This document shows, piece after piece, positions 59,089-64,000 of a stretch of DNA of 64,000 nt; within the stretch, counting starts at the first letter, position 1, and each line of letters starts with the position of its first letter. A model generated the notes under the pieces. It saw only the letters and a list, made by a program, of their open reading frames with translations. It was not told the origin of the DNA and made no database searches. The stretch comes from Rhodoferax sp. (GTDB lineage: Bacteria; Pseudomonadota; Gammaproteobacteria; Burkholderiales; Burkholderiaceae_C), in NCBI RefSeq assembly GCF_028715765.1, contig NZ_JAQURE010000003.1, forward strand, positions 1 through 64,000, read 5' to 3'. The translations under genes and the position numbers were made by a program.

Positions 59089-59910
59089 CTATGCCTGCGC
59101 TTTGCGTACAACAAAGCCAAAAGATGTGGTGACTTGGCCGCCCAAACTGAGCCGGAGATGGCGCCGATCGGTGTAGGGTGCAACATCAACATAGCGATCA
59201 AGGTCATCATCACCTAGGGTGAAGTTAAGCGTGACTTCGTGACCCGCGGCAGCGAGCTCACTGGCCAGTTTTTCAAAGTCTTGGCGGCGAAAGATCACAA
59301 TGGGGCCGTTGTCAAGAGTTTCGTCGTTTGAGAAGCAGTTCAGCTCTGTGGTGTGCACCAAAAGTCCACCAGGCTTGATGCAGTTGAGTGAGTTTTTGAC
59401 AAAAGCCAAGCCTTTTTCAATGCTGCCAAGATGCTCAAAGGCGCAAAGCGACCATGCAAAATCGTAGCCGCTGAGGTCTGGCGAGATGTTGTTCATGTCT
59501 TGCACCCGAAAATCAACCAGATTGCTAAAGGTGTCTGGCGGGCAAATCCAGCGCTCATTCAGATCAGCCAAACTGCCAGCGTGTTGGCCGGTAAGTACCC
59601 ATTCCTGTTGTGCAGAGTCCATATCAAGATCTGTGGCCGTGACCTGTACCCCGCGCGCGGCCAGCACAGCCACTGATGTTTCACGACCCACACCAAAGCC
59701 CACGCCTTTGCGTCCGGGTGCCATCATTCCGGAGTGAGATAAGACTTGTAGTAAGTAACAGTATTCCCAGAGCTTGCGGTGGTAGCGAAAGGGCTCACGC
59801 ACTTCACGGCACCAAAATTGAAATTCGGGGGTGTCAAACTGTGCTTGGCTACAGGCTTGGGATACGGGATTGGAAAAAGTGGGGGGGGTGGTGATGTGTG
59901 TGACGGGCAT
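59089..59910 (-). CDS. Class I SAM-dependent methyltransferase
   Basis: This 273-aa protein starts at ATG 59910; a GTG at 59988 would lie in the promoter and is rejected. The motif VGFGVGRETSVAVLAARGVQ is the SAM loop, then VTATDLDMDSAQQEWVL. YDFAWSLCAFEHLGSIEKGL and HEVTLNFTLGDDDLDRYVDV follow. It belongs to the surface glycan set. Confidence 0.82.
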   Translation of the reverse strand: MPVTHITTPPTFSNPVSQACSQAQFDTPEFQFWCREVREPFRYHRKLWEYCYLLQVLSHSGMMAPGRKGVGFGVGRETSVAVLAARGVQVTATDLDMDSAQQEWVLTGQHAGSLADLNERWICPPDTFSNLVDFRVQDMNNISPDLSGYDFAWSLCAFEHLGSIEKGLAFVKNSLNCIKPGGLLVHTTELNCFSNDETLDNGPIVIFRRQDFEKLASELAAAGHEVTLNFTLGDDDLDRYVDVAPYTDRRHLRLSLGGQVTTSFGFVVRKAQA

Positions 59911-59974
59911 GGCGGGTGGCGTGTTGGGTGATGCACCCTGGCATTGAGTAGCTCTGATGTTGCCAGGATAAAGA

Positions 59975-59980
59975 ATTATA
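59975..59980 (-). promoter_or_regulatory. TATAAT -10 element for the methyltransferase unit
   Basis: On the minus strand TATAAT lies about 65 bp before the ATG at 59910; the -35 box is weak. It heads the methyltransferase-glycosyltransferase unit, divergent from the FecR-domain gene. Confidence 0.4.
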
Positions 59981-60008
59981 CTTATCACATCTACTCTATC
60001 GAGGATGT

Positions 60009-61370
60009 ATGAAGCTCAGGTTTGTCAATTGTTGTGCACGCCAATGGCTGTGCATATTGGTGAGTTTTGTCATGCTGGGGGGGGCGCATCAGGCGTTTGC
60101 GCAAGGCGTCGCTGTGGTGCTGTATACGCAGGGCGATACGTTTATTGACCGGGCAGGGGTGTTGGAGTCTCTGTCTGTCGGCGCCACGGTGCCTGAGGGC
60201 GCCCTGCTGAAAACCGGTCCTGAGGGGCATTTGTATTTGCGCTTGGCAGATGACGGTTTTCTGGTTCTGCGTCCCAAAACTGTGGTTAGGATTCCGTTGT
60301 ATCTTCCCGTGCCAGAGCATCCTTCACAAAGTGCTTTTCAGCTTGAGCTGGTGCAAGGTGTTGCGCGAGCGATTACTGGCAAAGTGGCTGAGCAGGCAAA
60401 AGAACGGTTTCGATTTAATACGCCTTTGGCTGCCATAGGTGTCAAGGGAACCGATTTTGTAGTTTCAGTCACATCTGGTGCTACCTTCATCATGGTGAAC
60501 GCCGGTGCGGTGGTGGCCAGTCAATTTACCGCAGATTGCACCCGGGCAGGTCTGGGGCCTTGCAGTTCAGACACGGCAACAACGTTGTCAGCCTCAAAAG
60601 ATTTGTTGTTGTCCATCACGGCCAGTCATTTGGGAGCGAAAACGCTTGACATCAGGGCTAATCCTGCTTATAAGCACATGATGCCAGATATTATCGCACC
60701 ACCGGCCAGTCATGAGGATAGTTTGCCAGGCAAGCGCACTGATCGCAGTAGTTTGACTGATTCGATTTTGAGTCGCGATGAAAGCCTGATTTCAACTGCC
60801 AACTTGTTGCCAGCACCGGTTGTGCCCCCGGTGGCTGTGGCTTCTGTTGTGCCCAAGATGAGTGAGCAACAAATTTTTTGGGGGCGTTGGGCGCCGGTTG
60901 CCAACTTGGGGCCAGGGACTGATTTGGCAGAGTTTGTAAAAGGACTTGAACCGTTGGGTATTTCATGGCCATCGTATGTTGTGGCACGCCAGAATGATGC
61001 GCTGGTTATGCCTGGCGCAGGGGTGGTGCATTTCGGCTTGAGTGCGTTTGAAGCGGGTTTTTATCTTGATAACAATGCAGGCGCGGCTGTGGCTGCACAA
61101 ATAACCAACCCCACTTTGTCCGTAGACTTTGGCAAAAAAACTTTTGTGACGCAGTTTAGTTTGGATGGTGGTGGCTACACAGGTAACTTTGTTGCCATGG
61201 GCAACTTGGTGCGAAACGGTGTTTTCGAGGCAAATGCAGGTCGCTCTAATATGACACTGGCGGGCGGTCTGGCGGGCAGTCCGGCAGACCAAGCTGCGTA
61301 TATTTTCTCAGGCCGCGTGGGTCCACAGGTGATTGGTGCAGGTGGCACTTTCTGGCGCAAGAGAAACTAA
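60009..61370 (+). CDS. Exported FecR-domain protein
   Basis: In this 453-aa protein residues 1-31 are a signal peptide (cleavage likely AFA|QG). FecR-domain text covers about 55-165 (GATVPEGALLKTGPEGHLYL, FRFNTPLAAIGVKGTDFVV). The C-terminal part has a beta-rich domain with FGLSAFEAGFYLDNNAGA and SVDFGKKTFVTQFSLDGGGY, which resembles transferrin-binding-like barrels. FecR domains here are probably periplasmic ligand binders, not iron regulators. GAGG precedes the ATG. Confidence 0.82.
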   Translation: MKLRFVNCCARQWLCILVSFVMLGGAHQAFAQGVAVVLYTQGDTFIDRAGVLESLSVGATVPEGALLKTGPEGHLYLRLADDGFLVLRPKTVVRIPLYLPVPEHPSQSAFQLELVQGVARAITGKVAEQAKERFRFNTPLAAIGVKGTDFVVSVTSGATFIMVNAGAVVASQFTADCTRAGLGPCSSDTATTLSASKDLLLSITASHLGAKTLDIRANPAYKHMMPDIIAPPASHEDSLPGKRTDRSSLTDSILSRDESLISTANLLPAPVVPPVAVASVVPKMSEQQIFWGRWAPVANLGPGTDLAEFVKGLEPLGISWPSYVVARQNDALVMPGAGVVHFGLSAFEAGFYLDNNAGAAVAAQITNPTLSVDFGKKTFVTQFSLDGGGYTGNFVAMGNLVRNGVFEANAGRSNMTLAGGLAGSPADQAAYIFSGRVGPQVIGAGGTFWRKRN

Positions 61371-62614
61371 TTAATTTGATCGCTGGTACGGTTGATGGTT
61401 AGTTGGGGTTTAAGCAGCGCCATTCCAATGCAGGGGGGGTAATCCCGGTTGATAAGCTCAAACACCAAGGCTCCGTCTTTCCAGTCATAGGTGTGGCTGA
61501 CTCCGTCGCTTGTGTCGGTCAGGCCAAAGCTGACCGAGTAGCTGCCGGCGCCCAAGTCTAGTGTCTGCTCAAATTCAATCGTGATCAATTCATTGGCTTG
61601 CAGGTTGGTCAGCGTTTGACCCATCAGGTGACTGTTGGTCCCAAAAACAGGGTTACCTACTTTATCGCGAAACATGATGCCGACCACCAAGGATGGGGTG
61701 TTCTGATACACCCGACACGCCAGGCGCAGCATGCTGCTTTCACCGCAATTGAGCAATGAGCGGGCAGCCCCATCACGCCCCAGCAATTCAATGGCTTCAA
61801 CTTTTATTTCGCCACCGCCGGATTGGGTGGTTGTTCCGGTCTGCCCCCCAGTTTGCTGAATAATGCCGGCTTTGCGCTCTCTGTCTAACACGAGTGCATG
61901 ATAAAAATCAAGTATGTCTGATGGGTTGCCGTCTTTGAGTTTGGTACCATTTTCAATTAGTACTACCCGATCGCACAGGGCTCGTATGGCACCAAAATCA
62001 TGTGATACAAATAGAAGCGTCGTACCCAGTCGGCGAAACTCGCGGATGCGCGCAAAGCTTTTGTGCTGGAAGTAGGCATCACCAACAGAGAGCACTTCGT
62101 CAACGATAAGTATGTCTGGGCGTATGGCTGTTGCGATGCTAAAGGCCAACCGCGCTAGCATGCCGCTGGAATAGGTGCGCAAAGGTTCGTCTAGGCGGTC
62201 TGATAGTTCGGAAAAAGTTGCAATATCGTTCAGTGATGCGGTAATTTCAGCACCCGATAGCCCCATGAGTCGTCCCGCCATGCGTATGTTTTGGTGACCT
62301 GTGAGCTCGGGATGAAACCCAATGCCAAGCTCCAGAATCGCAGCAAGGCGGCCTTCCAGATGTACGCTTCCAGCTGAGGGGGTGGTAGTGCCTGCAATTA
62401 GCTTGAGCAGAGTGCTTTTGCCAGCACCGTTGTAGCCGAGTAACGCCACAGCCTCGCCCGTTGCGATAGTTAGATCGATGTTTTTCAGCACCCAATGCGG
62501 GGTGTGACGCATCAGACATCCAAAGGAAAAAATTTCAGCAGCCTTGCTGCCATTGCTGGCATAGCGTTTGTAGTATTTACCAACGCCATGCAATTGAATA
62601 CTGCCGTTTGTCAT
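61367..62614 (-). CDS. wzt: Polysaccharide ABC exporter ATPase with glycan-binding tail (Wzt)
   Basis: This 415-aa protein starts at ATG 62614, overlapping the Wzm stop (ATGA). Walker A GYNGAGKST at 60-68, signature YSSGM at 148-152, Walker B LIVDE at 169-173. After about residue 265 comes a beta-rich C-terminal domain, as in Wzt proteins that read the methyl-capped end of O antigen. With the methyltransferases this fits cap-dependent export. Its stop overlaps the convergent FecR gene stop by four bases. Confidence 0.92.
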   Translation of the reverse strand: MTNGSIQLHGVGKYYKRYASNGSKAAEIFSFGCLMRHTPHWVLKNIDLTIATGEAVALLGYNGAGKSTLLKLIAGTTTPSAGSVHLEGRLAAILELGIGFHPELTGHQNIRMAGRLMGLSGAEITASLNDIATFSELSDRLDEPLRTYSSGMLARLAFSIATAIRPDILIVDEVLSVGDAYFQHKSFARIREFRRLGTTLLFVSHDFGAIRALCDRVVLIENGTKLKDGNPSDILDFYHALVLDRERKAGIIQQTGGQTGTTTQSGGGEIKVEAIELLGRDGAARSLLNCGESSMLRLACRVYQNTPSLVVGIMFRDKVGNPVFGTNSHLMGQTLTNLQANELITIEFEQTLDLGAGSYSVSFGLTDTSDGVSHTYDWKDGALVFELINRDYPPCIGMALLKPQLTINRTSDQIN

Positions 62615-63399
62615 AATTCGTCTGCAAATTCTGAAGCTCTGCTTCGAAACATGGCATAACCGATCCAAAGTGTTACTACTGCAAATAACGCTCCCCGCAG
62701 TAGACCCATCGTATCGAGGTTGCCAGAGCCAAGAAACAAGCTGTGCATGGCATTCACCATGGGCTCAAGTGGGTTTAAAGGCAGCCATGAACGCAGGGCT
62801 GGTGGTAGAGCTTCAACCGGCCAGACAATTGGTGTCAACCAAAACCAAAACTGCAGCAAAATGCCCTGCACCTGATGCACGTCGCGAAAGAATACATTCA
62901 GGGTTCCGAGCGCCAGCCCCAACCCCACCGCTGGCAAGATCATCAGTAAGCTCAATGGAATGCAGAGAAAAAAAGCAGACCAGCTCAGACGCCCGACAAG
63001 TAGCATGAAGAGCAGGAAAATGCCCAGCAATATTGCAAAATTAATCAACGAGGAAAATAGCACAATGACCGGCAAACAAACCCGGGGAAATGCTGACTTT
63101 TTGATCAGATTGCCATGCTCAATGAACATATTGGTGGAGCGCGCCACAATTTCAGCAAAACACGTCCACGGAATAAGACCAGCGCAAAGGTAGATGCTAT
63201 AGCCCAGCACGTCTTCAGCTTGCCCCGGCATGCGCGCGCGCATGACGTGTGCGAACACAAGCGTGTACACAAGAATTTGCACAAAAGGGTTGATGACAGC
63301 CCAAAGCATTCCAAACGCAGACCCGGCATATCGGGCTCTGAATTCTTGCAACAGGCTGTGCACAATAAACCCGCGGTATTGCCATAACTTTAAAATCAT
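62611..63399 (-). CDS. wzm: Polysaccharide ABC exporter permease (Wzm)
   Basis: This 262-aa ABC-2 permease has about six membrane segments (for example FGMLWAVINPFVQILVYTLV, VLFSSLINFAILLGIFLLFM, SLLMILPAVGLGLALGTLNV). The motif NVFFRDVHQVQGILLQFWFW is typical of Wzm/TagG permeases. It moves undecaprenyl-linked glycan across the inner membrane with Wzt. The gene order permease-ATPase is standard. Confidence 0.92.
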   Translation of the reverse strand: MILKLWQYRGFIVHSLLQEFRARYAGSAFGMLWAVINPFVQILVYTLVFAHVMRARMPGQAEDVLGYSIYLCAGLIPWTCFAEIVARSTNMFIEHGNLIKKSAFPRVCLPVIVLFSSLINFAILLGIFLLFMLLVGRLSWSAFFLCIPLSLLMILPAVGLGLALGTLNVFFRDVHQVQGILLQFWFWLTPIVWPVEALPPALRSWLPLNPLEPMVNAMHSLFLGSGNLDTMGLLRGALFAVVTLWIGYAMFRSRASEFADEL

Positions 63400-63718
63400 A
63401 AGCGGCGCAGCCCCTTATCTGGCTTTGTTGAATTTCGTGTGTCAGGCATTTGCTGTAATTTGTTATGGACGGCAGGGGTTAAAAAATGGTGGTTATTTCT
63501 TCGCGTGGTCTTCTATGGGTATGGTCACAGCATCTACTACAACGGGTCACAACAGTGGCAGCAAATTCATGATGCCAGTGCTGCGTCGCTCAGGTTGTGT
63601 AACACCTCGCCGGTGGCTGGTTAGCTCCCTGTGGCATGCTTCGCTTGGCCAACAACTATTTGCCGCTCTGGCAGCACACAGCCATTTGTTAAAAAACAGA
63701 GTTGTCACAGCGCTTAAC
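63400..63718. other. Intergenic region between wzm and a divergent gene
   Basis: No convincing gene is seen. It must hold the promoter of wzm (minus) and that of the plus-strand gene beginning near 63719. Open frames are present but lack ribosome sites or family-like text. The frame of the next gene stays open back to ATG 63569, so this boundary is uncertain. Confidence 0.4.
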
Positions 63719-64000
63719 GTGGCTGTATTATCGTTCAAGCCTATCCTCTGGGCGATTCTGATGTTGACTCTTTGTTTGGCACCTTTGCAGCTCAGTATCG
63801 CAGCACCACAGGCCGATGACGACGACAACATTTACAGCCGCGCGCTTGGCGACTTGGGTGAAGGCAGAACACAGTCTGCCATCGATGGGTTCAGGGTCAT
63901 TGTGGAACGTCACCCCAATCACCAGGGTGCATTGCTGGATTTGGCTTTGGCTTATTGTCAGGGGGAATTTCTGCAAGATGCATCACTGCTGTTTGAACGT
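63719..64000 (+). CDS. Exported repeat (TPR-like) protein, 3' end outside window
   Basis: The frame runs off the right edge. I chose GTG 63719, since VAVLSFKPILWAILMLTLCL and the following APLQLSIAA look like a signal peptide; ATG 63761 and ATG 63569 are alternatives. After it, QADDDDNIYSRALGDLGEGR, then QSAIDGFRVIVERHPNHQGA and LLDLALAYCQGEFLQDASLL read as TPR-like helices. Such proteins often sit next to FecR-domain genes as outer-membrane assembly partners. Confidence 0.5.
   Translation, partial: MAVLSFKPILWAILMLTLCLAPLQLSIAAPQADDDDNIYSRALGDLGEGRTQSAIDGFRVIVERHPNHQGALLDLALAYCQGEFLQDASLLFER

Noticed and set aside
1-64000. tRNA and rRNA genes
   Set aside because: No cloverleaf-like or rRNA-like stretch was noticed by eye; a covariance-model search was not possible here.

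Overview
The window is a high-GC Gram-negative chromosome segment, most likely from a betaproteobacterium of the Burkholderiales. This is inferred from the prophage gene families, the DUF6447 protein and the large RTX/S-layer-type protein; no rRNA or tRNA is present to settle it. Two parts meet near 48.59 kb.

Part 1 (about 0.6-48.5 kb) is a mosaic prophage, almost all on the minus strand, so it is read from right to left. The order of transcription is: AbiH defence gene, XRE repressor plus ImmA/IrrE protease, a terminator, two long unknown early genes, a recombination/replication block (AAA ATPase, P63C, DUF6511, Cas4-like nuclease, Toprim/D5 primase-helicase, RuvC-like resolvase), ParDE, the small terminase, an HNH endonuclease and a ParB-methyltransferase. 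A plus-strand accessory block (28.4-30.8 kb) follows. Next comes a lambda-type head module (TerL, W, portal, C/Nu3, D, E, FII-like) and then a P2-type contractile tail (V, PAAR, W, J, I, fibre genes, FI, FII, E/E', T, U, X, D). The lysis genes (two holins, a GH108 muramidase) end at an intrinsic terminator placed inside a convergent RES-domain gene. A Fic-domain gene and a 60-aa partner sit as a plus-strand moron inside the baseplate operon, behind a dense array of inverted repeats.

No intact integrase is visible. At 48517-48585 only the last 22 codons of a tyrosine recombinase remain, including the catalytic-Tyr region. They are joined to the first ~15 codons of a host gene whose start overlaps the stop of its upstream neighbour. 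I read this as a prophage right end that has suffered a deletion.

Part 2 (48.6-64 kb) is a host surface locus. It holds a protein fused in frame to DUF6447, a TPR/glycosyltransferase-like protein, an AT-richer SEC-C/TPR protein, and a 1062-aa cysteine-free S-layer/RTX-like protein with a strong terminator and a consensus CRP-type site. Beyond these lie a GT4 glycosyltransferase, two methyltransferases, a FecR-domain exported protein, a Wzm/Wzt polysaccharide ABC exporter and the start of another exported repeat protein. Together they suggest synthesis, methyl-capping and export of a surface glycan that coats or anchors the S-layer.
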